Part shown: one piece after another, positions 1-10,380 of the stretch
Layout: every line of letters begins with the position of its first letter
How positions within the stretch are numbered: position 1 is the stretch's first letter
From: Deltaproteobacteria bacterium
GTDB lineage: Bacteria > Desulfobacterota > GWC2-55-46 > DRME01
NCBI GenBank assembly: GCA_011375175.1
Contig: DRME01000011.1
Span: forward strand, 1 to 37,721
DNA length: 37,721 bases
Direction of reading: 5' to 3'
Made by a program: the position numbers and the translations under genes
The notes under the pieces: generated by a model
Databases searched by the model: none
What the model was told of the DNA's origin: nothing
What the model saw: the letters and a program-made list of their open reading frames with translations, nothing else

Positions 1-6
1 AGGCCT

Positions 7-24
7 GCGGCGGCGCGCCGCCGC
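7..24. repeat. 18-bp perfect GC palindrome upstream of nusA
   Basis: A self-complementary stretch of GCC/GGC triplets lies in the 80 bp before nusA. A frame open from the window edge (positions 3-47) ends in TAG at 45-47. It could be the tail of the gene that usually precedes nusA (rimP), but too little is present to identify it. No promoter is visible here, so nusA is probably transcribed from upstream. Confidence 0.4.
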
Positions 25-80
25 GCCGCCGCGTCGAGCGGGCATAGACAATACGTTACATTCCGGAGGCAGGTAAACAT

Positions 81-1574
81 ATGGCGCTCAGTCTGGCCAA
101 CATTATCGAACAGGTGGGGAAGGACAAGGGCATAGGCAAGGAGGTCCTCATCGACGCCCTGGAGTCGGCCATGCTCAAGGCCGCCGAAAAGAGGTTCGGA
201 GCCACAAAGGACATCGAGGCCCATTACGCCGAGGACAGGGGCGAGATAGAGCTCTTCGTCTTCAAGACCGTGGTGGAGGAGGTCGAGGACCCGGACCTGG
301 AGATGACGCTCGAAGAGGCGAGGGAGCTCGACCCAGAGGCCGTCATAGGCGACAGCATAGGCGTCAAGCTCAACGCCAGCGAGTTCGGACGCATAGACGC
401 CCAGACGGCCAAGCAGATCATCATTCAGAAGGTCCGCGAGGCCGAGCGCGAGCTCGTCTATAACGAGTACAGCTCCAAGAAGGGCGAGATAATAACGGGC
501 ATAGTCCAGCGCTTCGAGAAGGGCGACATGATAGTGGACCTCGGCAGGACCGAGGCGCTGCTGCCCCGCAAGGAGCAGGTGCGGCGCGAGGGCTACCGTC
601 AGGGCGAGAGGATCCGCGGACTGGTCATCGACGTGCGGAAGGAGGCCAAGGGGCCCCAGGTGATCATCTCCAGGACCCATCCCGACTTCCTCAAAAAACT
701 CTTCGAGCTCGAGGTGCCCGAGGTCTACGAGGGGATTGTGGAGATAAAGGCCTGCTCGCGCGAGCCCGGCGACAGGGCCAAGATAGCGGTCGCCTCCAAC
801 AATCCCGACGTCGACCCCGTCGGCGCCTGCGTGGGCATACGGGGCTCGCGCGTGCAGGCCGTCGTCCAGGAGCTCAAGGGCGAGAAGATAGACATCGTCC
901 ACTGGTCCGACGAGCCGGCCGTCTTCGCAAAGAACATCCTCTCCCCCGCGCAGATCACGAAGGTCATAGTCGACGAGGAGGAGAAGGCCCTCGAGGTGAT
1001 AGTGCCCGAGGACCAGCTCTCCCTCGCCATAGGCAAGCGGGGGCAGAACGTGAGGCTCGCGGCCAAGCTGACGGGCTGGAAGATAGACATACGCACCGAG
1101 GAGGAGGCGAGGGCCGGCGAGGCGCTTACGCCCGAGGAGGCGCTGCGTCTCGAGGTGGAGGCCCACATGGCCCAGAGCATGGCCGCCGAAGCCGCGAGCG
1201 CCGAAGCCGCGAGCGCCGAAGCCGGGACGGTGGAGGCGGCGCCCCCTGAAGCCGGGGCCGCCGCGGGCGGGGCCGAGGAGAGCCCAGAGACGGCGGCCGG
1301 CGCGCAGAGCGGGGCCGCTGCGGCCGCCGAGGGGGCCGAAGAGGCCGGCGACGGCGCGGAGGGCGCGCAGAACCAGGCCCCTTCCCGGCCGGACGAGCTC
1401 GCCGCCCTCGGCATAGGCGACGAGGCGGCGGCGGCGCTGAGGGAGGCCGGTTTCACCACCGTGGAGAGCCTCGCCGGCGCCGAGATCGACGTGCTCGGCG
1501 AGATCGAGGGGCTCGACGCCGAGGCGCTCGACAGGATAAGGGCCGCCATAGAGGAGTACAGGGGCAGGGCCTGA
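81..1574 (+). CDS. nusA: Transcription termination/antitermination factor NusA
   Basis: Cytoplasmic RNA polymerase-binding factor that controls pausing, termination and antitermination. The 497-aa product has the NusA N-terminal domain (about 1-125), an S1 domain (about 135-200) and two KH domains; GIRGSRVQAVVQELKGEKID belongs to the first and AIGKRGQNVRLAAKLTGWKI to the second. From about residue 370 to 440 there is a low-complexity Ala/Glu/Gly linker with repeated AEAAS units. A single C-terminal helix-hairpin-helix-like domain follows (about 441-497). The ATG at 81 has GGAGG at 65-69. The stop overlaps the next start (TGATG), indicating translational coupling to ylxR. The linker and single C-terminal module differ from the two acidic repeats of E. 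coli NusA, although total length is similar. Confidence 0.97.
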   Translation: MALSLANIIEQVGKDKGIGKEVLIDALESAMLKAAEKRFGATKDIEAHYAEDRGEIELFVFKTVVEEVEDPDLEMTLEEARELDPEAVIGDSIGVKLNASEFGRIDAQTAKQIIIQKVREAERELVYNEYSSKKGEIITGIVQRFEKGDMIVDLGRTEALLPRKEQVRREGYRQGERIRGLVIDVRKEAKGPQVIISRTHPDFLKKLFELEVPEVYEGIVEIKACSREPGDRAKIAVASNNPDVDPVGACVGIRGSRVQAVVQELKGEKIDIVHWSDEPAVFAKNILSPAQITKVIVDEEEKALEVIVPEDQLSLAIGKRGQNVRLAAKLTGWKIDIRTEEEARAGEALTPEEALRLEVEAHMAQSMAAEAASAEAASAEAGTVEAAPPEAGAAAGGAEESPETAAGAQSGAAAAAEGAEEAGDGAEGAQNQAPSRPDELAALGIGDEAAAALREAGFTTVESLAGAEIDVLGEIEGLDAEALDRIRAAIEEYRGRA

Positions 1575-1882
1575 TGCCCACGAGGACCTGTGTCGGCTGC
1601 AGGCGCGCAAGACCGGCCGGAGAGCTCGTAAGGCTTGCGGCCTCCGGCGGAGTGCTCGCCGTCGACAGGCACGGAAGATTGGGCGGACGGGGGGTCTATC
1701 TCTGTCCCGACCCTTCGTGCGTGCGCGCCGCTCTCAGGCGCAGGGGGCTCTTCAGCGCCGCTCTCAGGCGCAGGGTGGCCGTGCCGGACGCCGACACTCT
1801 GGTGGCGGCCGTCGTCGGCGGCGCGGAGGCCGCGCCCCGTGAAACGACCATGCCCTGCGGCCGTGCGGCGGGGGAGAAATAA
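1574..1882 (+). CDS. ylxR: YlxR-family RNA-binding protein (RnpM-like)
   Basis: Small 102-aa protein of the YlxR/DUF448 family, always encoded between nusA and infB. Family members bind RNA, and the Bacillus homologue modulates RNase P. Visible signatures are the N-terminal TCVGCRR motif and [12 protein letters not shown], the usual two Cys-containing segments. The start ATG overlaps the nusA stop by one base. Two identical 21-bp stretches at 1725-1745 and 1755-1775 encode the two AALRRR segments; this is a nucleotide-level duplication within an otherwise normal family region. The last ~25 residues are poorly conserved. Confidence 0.9.
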   Translation: MPTRTCVGCRRARPAGELVRLAASGGVLAVDRHGRLGGRGVYLCPDPSCVRAALRRRGLFSAALRRRVAVPDADTLVAAVVGGAEAAPRETTMPCGRAAGEK

Positions 1883-1913
1883 CGAATACACTCGAGGACG
1901 AACCGGGACGGAC

Positions 1914-4337
1914 ATGACGGAAAAGGAAAAACAGGAAGCAGCCGAGACCATCGAGGAGAAGCGGATAAAGCCCTCCGTCATAAGGCGCAGGCGCACGAGA
2001 AAGGTGGTCGCGCCGGAGGAGGAAAAGGCCGCCGAAAAGGGCGCTGCGCCGGCCGGGACCGCCGGTGCCGAGGCGGAGACCGCAGCGGCCGGGGGTACGC
2101 CGGAGCGGCCCGAGACCACGCCCGCGCCGCCGTCCGCCCCGGCCCCAGGCCAGCAGCCCGAGCCCGCCAAGGCGCAAGGCCCCTCGACGGAAAAGGAGGC
2201 TCAGGCCGCTACGGCGACGGAGGCCGCCGCCGAGCCTGCCGCAACGGAGGAGGCGCGGCCCGCCGCAAGAAAGCCCGCCGTCAGGCCGGCCCCAACGGAA
2301 AAGGGCGCCCCTCCCGCCGGAGTCAGGGCGGCCAGGCCCCGGCCCGAGGCCGGGAGGCCCCAGAAAAAGGAGCCCGTCCGCAAAAAAGAGGTCAAGTTCT
2401 TCGAGAAGGCCGTCGAACAGCCGCGCAGGACCTTCCCCCAGCAGCCCTTCAAGAAGGGCAAGGGCAAGCCCCGGGGCAAGCGCGCGGCCGACAGGGCCGA
2501 GAGGCCCCAGGGCCGCAGGGGGCAGCAGATCCACCACGCCAGACCGCTCAAGAAGACGGAGATCACCGTACCCAAGGGCGCCAAGCGCATAATAAAGGTC
2601 GTAGACGCCATAAGTGTCGCCGACCTCTCGCAGCGTATCGGCGTCAAGGCCGGGGAGATCATAAAAAAGCTCATGTCGCTTGGCGTGATGGCGACGGTCA
2701 ACCAGTTCATAGACGTCGACTCGGCCGCCGTCGTGGCCGCCGAGTTCGGCTTCGAGGTCGAGAACGCCGCCGTGCAGGAGGAGGAGCTCACCGGTTTCGC
2801 CCCGGCCGGCGAGGAGGAGGCCGAAAAGGTGCCGAGGGCGCCGGTGGTGACCGTCATGGGACACGTCGACCACGGCAAGACGAGCCTGCTCGACGCCATA
2901 AGGGAGACCGACACCGTAAGCGGCGAGGCCGGCGGCATAACCCAGCACATAGGCGCCTATCACGTCCACCTCGACAGGGGCGACATCACCTTCCTCGACA
3001 CACCGGGACACGAGGCCTTCACAACCATGAGGGCCCGCGGCGCCAAGGTGACGGACCTCGTTGTGCTCGTCGTGGCTGCAAACGACGGCGTCATGCCCCA
3101 GACCGTGGAGGCCATAAACCACGCCAGGGCCGCCGGCGTGCCACTGATAGTGGCCATAAACAAGATAGACCTGCCCGACGCGGACCCCGAAAAGCTCAAA
3201 CAGAAGCTCACCGAGTACGACCTCGTCCCCGAGGAGTGGGGCGGCGATACCCTGTTCTGCGAGATATCGGCCAAGAAGCGCATCAATATAAAGGAACTGC
3301 TCGAGCTCATAATCCTCCAGTCCGAGATGCTCGAGCTTAAGGCCGTCAAGGACGCGCCCGCCCGCGGCGTCGTCGTCGAGGCGAAGCTCGACAAGGGGCG
3401 CGGCCCCGTCTCGACGGTCCTCATCCAGAGCGGCACGCTTCGCACGGGCGACGCCTTCGTCACGGGCGTCAACTACGGCCGCGTGCGGGCCATGATAAAC
3501 GACAGGGGAAAGCGCATCGCCGAGGCCGGGCCGTCGGTGCCGGTGGAGATACTCGGCATATCGGGCGTGCCCCAGGCGGGCGACACCTTCATCGTCGTCA
3601 AGGACGAGGCCACGGCCAAGCAGGTGGCGGCCATAAGGCAGCGCAAGGCGCAGGAAAAGGAGCTTCTGAAGACCGCCAAGGTGAGCCTGTCGGACCTCTA
3701 CGAGAAGATAAGCCAGGGCGAGGTCAAGGAGCTCAACCTCATAATCAAGGCCGACGTCCACGGCTCCATCGAGGCCGTCAAGGACGCGCTCGACAAGCTG
3801 CCGAGCAAGGCCATAAAGCTCAACGTCATACACGGCGCCGTGGGCGGCATCAACGAGGGCGACGTCATGCTCGCCGCCGCCTCCAACGCCATCATCGTCG
3901 GCTTCAACGTGAGACCCGAACCCAAGGCCCAGGCGCTGGCCGACAGGGAAAAGGTCGACATGCGCCTCTACAACGTCATCTACGACCTCGTCGACGACGT
4001 GCGCAACGCCATGGAGGGCATGCTCGAGCCCGTCATGCGCGAAGAGGTGCTCGGCTCCGCCGAGGTGCGTGACGTGATAAGGATATCCAGGGTCGGCAAC
4101 GTGGCCGGTTGCTACGTGCGCGACGGCAAGATCATGCGCACCGCCCACGTGCGCCTCATCCGCGACAACGTGGTCATCTACGACGGCAAGATAGCCTCGC
4201 TCAAGAGGTTCAAGGAGGACGTGAGGGAGGTCGCCTCGGGCTACGAGTGCGGCATCCTCATAGATGGCTACAACGACGTGAAGGTGGGCGACACCATCGA
4301 GGCCTACATACTGAAGGAAGAGGCCGCAACGCTGTAA
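1914..4337 (+). CDS. infB: Translation initiation factor IF-2
   Basis: GTPase that places initiator tRNA on the 30S subunit and promotes subunit joining. I chose the ATG at 1914 (807 aa, MTEKEKQEA...) because the open frame upstream of it lies inside ylxR; the ribosome-binding site is weak. Residues about 15-215 form a Lys/Glu/Ala/Pro-rich linker. The IF2_N domain ([20 protein letters not shown]) follows near 225-285. The G domain shows GHVDHGKT at 316-323, DTPGHE at 362-367 and NKID at 416-419. Domains II to IV run to the C-terminus. The gene sits in the standard nusA-ylxR-infB-ylxP-rbfA order. Confidence 0.97.
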   Translation: MTEKEKQEAAETIEEKRIKPSVIRRRRTRKVVAPEEEKAAEKGAAPAGTAGAEAETAAAGGTPERPETTPAPPSAPAPGQQPEPAKAQGPSTEKEAQAATATEAAAEPAATEEARPAARKPAVRPAPTEKGAPPAGVRAARPRPEAGRPQKKEPVRKKEVKFFEKAVEQPRRTFPQQPFKKGKGKPRGKRAADRAERPQGRRGQQIHHARPLKKTEITVPKGAKRIIKVVDAISVADLSQRIGVKAGEIIKKLMSLGVMATVNQFIDVDSAAVVAAEFGFEVENAAVQEEELTGFAPAGEEEAEKVPRAPVVTVMGHVDHGKTSLLDAIRETDTVSGEAGGITQHIGAYHVHLDRGDITFLDTPGHEAFTTMRARGAKVTDLVVLVVAANDGVMPQTVEAINHARAAGVPLIVAINKIDLPDADPEKLKQKLTEYDLVPEEWGGDTLFCEISAKKRINIKELLELIILQSEMLELKAVKDAPARGVVVEAKLDKGRGPVSTVLIQSGTLRTGDAFVTGVNYGRVRAMINDRGKRIAEAGPSVPVEILGISGVPQAGDTFIVVKDEATAKQVAAIRQRKAQEKELLKTAKVSLSDLYEKISQGEVKELNLIIKADVHGSIEAVKDALDKLPSKAIKLNVIHGAVGGINEGDVMLAAASNAIIVGFNVRPEPKAQALADREKVDMRLYNVIYDLVDDVRNAMEGMLEPVMREEVLGSAEVRDVIRISRVGNVAGCYVRDGKIMRTAHVRLIRDNVVIYDGKIASLKRFKEDVREVASGYECGILIDGYNDVKVGDTIEAYILKEEAATL

Positions 4338-4400
4338 CGGCGGCGCTCCCGCCCCCAACAGGCCGGAAGGCCCCCCTTATCACAGGCATATCTCTCGCAC

Positions 4401-4688
4401 ATGGTGGTCGCCATCCTGAGACTGAGGCTCATCATCCACGGCAGCCGTTCGCTCAAGGGCAAGCGCCAGGTTGTGAAGGCCGTCACCGCCAGGGTCAGAA
4501 ACCGCTTCAACGTCTCGGTGGCCGAGGTGGGCGACCACGACCTCTGGCAGAGCGCCGTCATCGGTGTGGCCGCCGTGGGCGTGGACAGGGCCGTGGTCAA
4601 CTCCCTGGCCGACAGGATCGTCGACTTCGTGGAGACCGCCGGCGGGGCCGAGCTGGCCGACCACCGGATGGAGATAGTCAACTGTTGA
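4401..4688 (+). CDS. ylxP: YlxP/DUF503 family protein
   Basis: 95-aa protein of the DUF503 (YlxP-like) family, commonly found between infB and rbfA. The family motif HGSRSLKGKRQVVKAVTARV near residues 13-32 and NVSVAEVGDHDLWQ near 37-50 are clear. Its biochemical role is not established; its position suggests a part in translation or ribosome maturation. It begins 63 bp after infB without a strong Shine-Dalgarno and ends 11 bp before rbfA. Confidence 0.88.
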   Translation: MVVAILRLRLIIHGSRSLKGKRQVVKAVTARVRNRFNVSVAEVGDHDLWQSAVIGVAAVGVDRAVVNSLADRIVDFVETAGGAELADHRMEIVNC

Positions 4689-4699
4689 AGGTATAGCCC

Positions 4700-5071
4700 A
4701 TGAGCCTGTCGTACAGTCGCGCCGAGAGGGTCGGCGACCTCATAAAAAAGGAGATCGCCGAGCTGCTCCAGCACGGAGACATAAAGGACCCGCGGGTCGG
4801 TTTCGTAACCATCACGCGGGTCAAGATGAGCAGGGACCTCAAGCTCGCCCATGTCTTCTTCTCCATGCTCGGCGACGACGAGCAGCAGAGGAGACGCAGC
4901 CGCGAGGGGCTCATGAGCGCCTGCGGCTTCATAAGGCGCCGCCTGGCCAAGAGCCTGGACCTCAAGCACATACCGGTGGTGGACTTTCTCTTCGACGACT
5001 CCATCGAGTACGGCAGCCGCATAGAACGCATACTGCGCGACATCAGGGAGGACGATGAAGAAGGACGCTGA
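4700..5071 (+). CDS. rbfA: 30S ribosome-binding factor A
   Basis: 123-aa single-KH-like ribosome maturation factor needed for late 16S rRNA processing and cold adaptation in model bacteria. The N-terminus YSRAERVGDLIKKEIAELL, the VTITRVKMSRDLKLAHVFFS segment and the C-terminal R-rich helix (RRRLAKSLDLKHIPVVDFLF) match the family. The 3' end overlaps the start of nrnA by 17 bp, implying coupled expression. Confidence 0.95.
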   Translation: MSLSYSRAERVGDLIKKEIAELLQHGDIKDPRVGFVTITRVKMSRDLKLAHVFFSMLGDDEQQRRRSREGLMSACGFIRRRLAKSLDLKHIPVVDFLFDDSIEYGSRIERILRDIREDDEEGR

Positions 5072-6080
5072 GAGGTTCGGCGAGGTCATGGAGGTCATAA
5101 GGCGGGGAGGCCGTTTCCTCGTGACCTCCCACGTAAGCCCCGAGGGCGACGCCCTGGGCTCGCTCTTCGGCCTGACGGCGGCGTTGAGGGAAGGGGGCTT
5201 CCACGTGACGGCCTACCTCGAGGACCCGGTGCCGGAGGTATACCGCTTTCTGCCCGGGGCCGACGGTGTCGTCCACGAGCTTTCGGGTCTCGGCCCCTTC
5301 GACGCCACCTTCGCCGTCGACTGCGGCGCCAAGGAGAGGATAGGCGAACTCTTCTGCGCCTTCGACGGGGCCGGCACGCTCGTCAACCTCGATCACCATG
5401 CAGGCAACGACCGTTTCGGCGACATAAACGTCGTGGTGCCCGGCGCGTCGTCGGCTGGCGAGGTGGTCTACGATCTCATCCGGGCGGCCTCGCTTCCGCT
5501 ATCGAGGGATACGGCCGTCAACCTCTACGTCGCCATACTTACCGATACCGGTTCGTTCCGCTACAGCTCGTCCACGCCCGAGGCCTTCGGGAAGGCCGGC
5601 GAGCTCGTGGCGCTGGGCGCAAGCCCGTGGGACGTGTCGGTCCGCGTCTACGAGAGCCAGCCCCTGAAGAAGTACAAGCTCCTGGCCAGGGCGCTCGATA
5701 CGCTCGAGCTCGTCGATGAGCCGCCCTTTTCCTCGAGGGTCGCCTCGCTCTACGTGACCCTGGACGCGCTCGCCGAGCTCGGCGCCGACGCCGAGCTCAC
5801 CGACGGCTTCGTCAACTACGCCCGCGGCCTCGCTGGCGTGGAGGTGGGCGTCTTCTTCAGGGAGGCCCGTCCCGGCCTCTTCAAGATCAGTATGCGCTCC
5901 AAGGGCGCGGTGGACGTATCGGCCGTGGCCGGCCGCTTCGGCGGAGGCGGCCACCGCAACGCGGCCGGCTGCTTCATCGACGGCGACGTCGAGGGGGTGA
6001 GAAAGAGGCTCTTCGGCGCGCTGGCCGCCGCCTTCGAGGAGCCGGCGTATGCGGGCCGGGAGAGGAGAGGCGGACGGTGA
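5055..6080 (+). CDS. nrnA: DHH/DHHA1 phosphoesterase, NrnA-type oligoribonuclease/pAp phosphatase
   Basis: 341-aa cytoplasmic DHH-superfamily enzyme. Relatives remove residues from very short RNAs and dephosphorylate 3'-phosphoadenosine 5'-phosphate. Residues 1-190 hold the Mn-binding DHH domain: TSHVSPEGDALGS (about 24-36), FAVDCG and the namesake LDHH (about 113-116). The DHHA1 domain ends in GRFGGGGHRNAAGC near 293-306. The first motif reads PEGD rather than the commoner PDGD, a conservative change. The location between rbfA and truB is standard, and the stop overlaps the truB start. Confidence 0.92.
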   Translation: MKKDAERFGEVMEVIRRGGRFLVTSHVSPEGDALGSLFGLTAALREGGFHVTAYLEDPVPEVYRFLPGADGVVHELSGLGPFDATFAVDCGAKERIGELFCAFDGAGTLVNLDHHAGNDRFGDINVVVPGASSAGEVVYDLIRAASLPLSRDTAVNLYVAILTDTGSFRYSSSTPEAFGKAGELVALGASPWDVSVRVYESQPLKKYKLLARALDTLELVDEPPFSSRVASLYVTLDALAELGADAELTDGFVNYARGLAGVEVGVFFREARPGLFKISMRSKGAVDVSAVAGRFGGGGHRNAAGCFIDGDVEGVRKRLFGALAAAFEEPAYAGRERRGGR

Positions 6081-7009
6081 TGGCCGTGCCCGACGGCGTG
6101 CTCGTCATCGACAAGCCCGCCGGCCCGACCTCACACGATGTGGTGAGCGGCGTCAAGAAGGCGCTCGGAGCGGGAAAGGTCGGCCACCTCGGAACACTCG
6201 ATCCCTCGGCCACCGGCGTGCTGCCCCTCGTCGTAAACGGCGCCACGCGGTGCGCGCGCTTTCTCGAGGGCGACGTGAAGGAGTACGTCGTCACCATGCG
6301 GATCGGCTGCGAGACCGACACGGACGATGCCGACGGCGAGGTCGTCTCCCGCGGCGACTGGTCGGCCGTCACGGCCGGCGACGTAACGGCCGCCCTCGGC
6401 CGCTTCGTGGGGGTCGTCGAACAGGTGCCGCCCATGTACTCGGCCGTGAAGCACGGGGGAACGCCGCTGTACAAGCTCGCCCGGCGCGGGCGCGAGGTGG
6501 AGCGTAAGCCGAGGCGCGTGCGGGTCTTCGAGCTCGAGGTCGAGAGGGTCGAGCTGCCGGACGTGGAGTTCCGGCTGCGTTGCTCGAAGGGGACCTACGT
6601 GCGCAGCATATGCCGCGACGCGGGACGCATCGTCGGCTGCGGCGCCCACATGAGGGCGCTGCGCCGCACGAGAAGCGGCGAGTTCACCTTGGACGAGGCC
6701 GTCTCCCCGGACGCCGCCCCCAGTCTCCTCGCCTCGGCCTTGATTCCGCTGGAGCGGGCGTTGCGCCGCACCATGAAGGGGGCGAGGGACGTGGTCGTCG
6801 ACGCCGAGGCGGCCAGGGCCATCAGCATGGGCGCCGCGCCCAGGGAGGGCCTGTCGTCTTTTTCCTCTTCCCTTGCCGCCGGAGAGATGGTAAGATTTGT
6901 CCACGGCGGCAGGCTCCTGGCCCTGGGGCGCTACAGCGGCGCAGGGGTCTTCAGGCTCGAAAGGGTGCTCGTCGCCCCGGCCCGAGGCGCGGGACGCGGC
7001 GGCCGCTGA
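6080..7009 (+). CDS. truB: tRNA pseudouridine(55) synthase
   Basis: Makes pseudouridine 55 in the T-loop of tRNAs. The catalytic motif GHLGTLDPSATGVLPL contains the nucleophilic Asp (residue 41 from this start). Other TruB hallmarks are GVLVIDKPAGPTSHDVV at the N-terminus, VPPMYSAVKHGGTPLYKLAR and LRCSKGTYVRSICRD. The ATG at 6080 overlaps the nrnA stop (TGATG); a GTG at 6077 directly before it is an alternative. Product about 309 aa, with a PUA-like C-terminal segment. A purine-rich SD lies just upstream. Confidence 0.96.
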   Translation: MAVPDGVLVIDKPAGPTSHDVVSGVKKALGAGKVGHLGTLDPSATGVLPLVVNGATRCARFLEGDVKEYVVTMRIGCETDTDDADGEVVSRGDWSAVTAGDVTAALGRFVGVVEQVPPMYSAVKHGGTPLYKLARRGREVERKPRRVRVFELEVERVELPDVEFRLRCSKGTYVRSICRDAGRIVGCGAHMRALRRTRSGEFTLDEAVSPDAAPSLLASALIPLERALRRTMKGARDVVVDAEAARAISMGAAPREGLSSFSSSLAAGEMVRFVHGGRLLALGRYSGAGVFRLERVLVAPARGAGRGGR

Positions 7010-7432
7010 CGTGCACGGCGTGGCGCGCAGGGACCGTGAGCCTGGAGAAGACCTTCCGAAGAAGCGGGGGCGTGGCGCGCAGGGGGGCGCAGGGGGGCCG
7101 CAAGGGGGCGCAGGCTTGCGTCTCGTCAGGGCTCGCAGGTTGTCCGTAATATGACGGCGCGGCCCGGGGGAACGGGCCGCAAGGGCGTAAAAAATCCCGC
7201 CTGCGGCGCGGCCCGATCCCCGGGGCCGCGCCGCAGGCGGCGGGCGTGGGGGGAATCCCCCGGACTTCTTCTTTGGGCTGAGGGCCCCCGTCTGCTTCGG
7301 CGAACGCAGGGACCGGCGCCGCTCGAGGAGCATGGAAAGTCTCTGGAGAGGGGATGGGGGGAGGCCGCGGGGTCTTCCCCGCTCGGCAGGCAAGGGAAGA
7401 CTTCTTACCGTTGAAAGGAGGAGAGAAGTTAG
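7010..7432. other. truB-rpsO intergenic region with strong hairpins
   Basis: 423 bp with no supportable gene. It holds G-rich runs near 7080-7112, a small hairpin (7159-7166 with 7173-7180), a very stable 18-bp stem (7197-7240) and a short stem-loop near 7363-7385 (cgggg/ccccg). It may carry rpsO leader regulation, since S15 autoregulates its leader in E. coli, but no specific fold is recognisable. A 19-bp word (7173-7191) is the exact reverse complement of 10181-10199. Confidence 0.5.
7189..7240 (-). terminator. Strong hairpin, terminator-like on the minus strand
   Basis: A perfect 18-bp GC stem (7197-7214 with 7223-7240, loop of 8) is flanked on its left by an A run (7189-7194). Read on the minus strand this is a hairpin followed by TTTTTT, the form of an intrinsic terminator. 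No minus-strand gene is visible to its right. It may block antisense transcription, or be part of a repeat. On the plus strand it lacks a T tract. Confidence 0.45.
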
Positions 7433-7699
7433 ATGTTGACAGGCGAGAGGAAGCAGGAGCTCATAAAGGACTTCAAGACCCATGAGAGGGATACGGGGTC
7501 GCCGGAGGTCCAGGTGGCGCTCCTCACCGAGAGGATAACGACGCTGAGCGAGCACCTGAAGGGACACAAGGGCGATCACCACTCGCGCAGGGGGCTGCTC
7601 AAGATGGTCGGCAAGCGCAGGCGCCTGCTCGACTACCTCAAGCGCAAGGACGTGGAGCGCTACAAGGGACTCATCAAGAGGCTCGGGCTCAGGCGTTGA
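7433..7699 (+). CDS. rpsO: 30S ribosomal protein S15
   Basis: 88-aa primary 16S rRNA-binding protein. The family sequence is unmistakable: [16 protein letters not shown] near residues 20-35, [19 protein letters not shown] near 38-56, and the C-terminal [15 protein letters not shown] strong SD (AAAGGAGGAGAG) lies before the ATG. The order rpsO-pnp is conserved in most bacteria. The 423-bp leader suggests separate regulation from truB. Confidence 0.98.
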   Translation: MLTGERKQELIKDFKTHERDTGSPEVQVALLTERITTLSEHLKGHKGDHHSRRGLLKMVGKRRRLLDYLKRKDVERYKGLIKRLGLRR

Positions 7700-7736
7700 G
7701 CCGGAAGCTCTCTCCACATAGAGGGGGGCGTGATGC

Positions 7737-7783
7737 GGCCCGGGGCGCCGGTTCGGGCGTTCGGGGCCTTGGTGCGTCTTTTT
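7737..7783 (+). promoter_or_regulatory. rpsO-pnp intercistronic stem-loop
   Basis: A 5-bp plus 7-bp imperfect GC stem (7737-7749 with 7756-7768, one G/G mismatch, two G-U pairs) is followed 10 bases later by TTTTT. In E. coli the same gap carries a leaky terminator and an RNase III-processed hairpin used for PNPase autoregulation. By position this is a candidate for either, which is inference. The T run is too far away for a canonical terminator. Confidence 0.4.
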
Positions 7784-7835
7784 GCGGTCAGGCGGCAAGG
7801 AAGGAAGAAAAAGCGAAGAGGAGAACCGAGAGATA

Positions 7836-9944
<2,109 letters not shown>

Positions 9945-10060
9945 GCACTGCCGGCCACCCCCGCGGGGTGCGGCGGAACTCGAAATGAGCTCGTTGACGG
10001 GCGGGGGCCGCAGGGCCCGCAGCGAAGCGGTCCCCTCTGCAAGGGGGCTCTGCCCGAGGA

Positions 10061-10300
10061 GACTCTGATTCGTTACCGCAGGGGAGACTGTCCGCGCAAT
10101 GGCCGCGGGCCCGCGTCTCTCCGCCCCCCTCGAAGATGCGGCGGCCCGCGTGAGGGTCGGGCCGTGTCAGGGGGAAACTCTTTACGCCCTTGCGGCCCGA
10201 ACCTCCCGCGGGCCGCGCCGCTGGGCGCCGAAAATCCTGGAGGGAGGCTGAGGGACCGGGGCTGCGGCCCTTTTACCAGGAGGTCCCCTCGGGTGATGGG
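10061..10300 (+). repeat. Diverged GC-rich copy (E) of the dispersed palindromic element
   Basis: Landmarks occur in the same order as in copies A-D: an outer CTCTGATT near 10063, a first hairpin flank (GGGGAGAC), CCCCCTCGAAGAT for the left arm of the big stem, TTTACGCCCTTGCGG, then AAAATCCTGGAGGGAGGCTG for the right arm, GAGGGACC, a ggggctgcggccc mini-module with TTTTACC, and GGTCCCCTC closing the third hairpin. Most A/T positions have become G/C. The relationship is by eye and not aligned computationally. Confidence 0.65.
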
Positions 10301-10321
10301 GAGGCGGCCTTGCATGCGATG

Positions 10322-10353
10322 CCCCGGGGTGCGTTGCCCCGGGGTCTTTTTTT
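10322..10353 (+). terminator. Intrinsic terminator before the M16 protease gene
   Basis: Two CCCCGGGG blocks (10322-10329 and 10337-10344) form an 8-bp GC stem with a 7-base loop, followed by TCTTTTTTT. This is a textbook rho-independent terminator. It probably ends the pnp transcription unit, but it lies only 27 bp before the next start codon. Confidence 0.85.
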
Positions 10354-10380
10354 GGTGCCGGGGGACGGCATGGAGGTCGG

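Larger units (their letters stand above)
9945..10380. other. pnp-M16 intergenic region: diverged repeat plus terminator
   Basis: 436 bp without a gene. It contains GC-rich spacer to 10060, a diverged copy of the dispersed three-hairpin element (10061-10300), and a canonical intrinsic terminator (10322-10353) just upstream of the M16 protease start. No convincing promoter was seen between the terminator and the gene. Confidence 0.6.

Noticed and set aside
1764-4358. An 864-codon open frame antisense to ylxR, infB and the following spacer
   Set aside because: It is a shadow of infB caused by high GC and biased third positions. It has no ribosome-binding site or recognisable domain, while the plus strand encodes a conserved protein.
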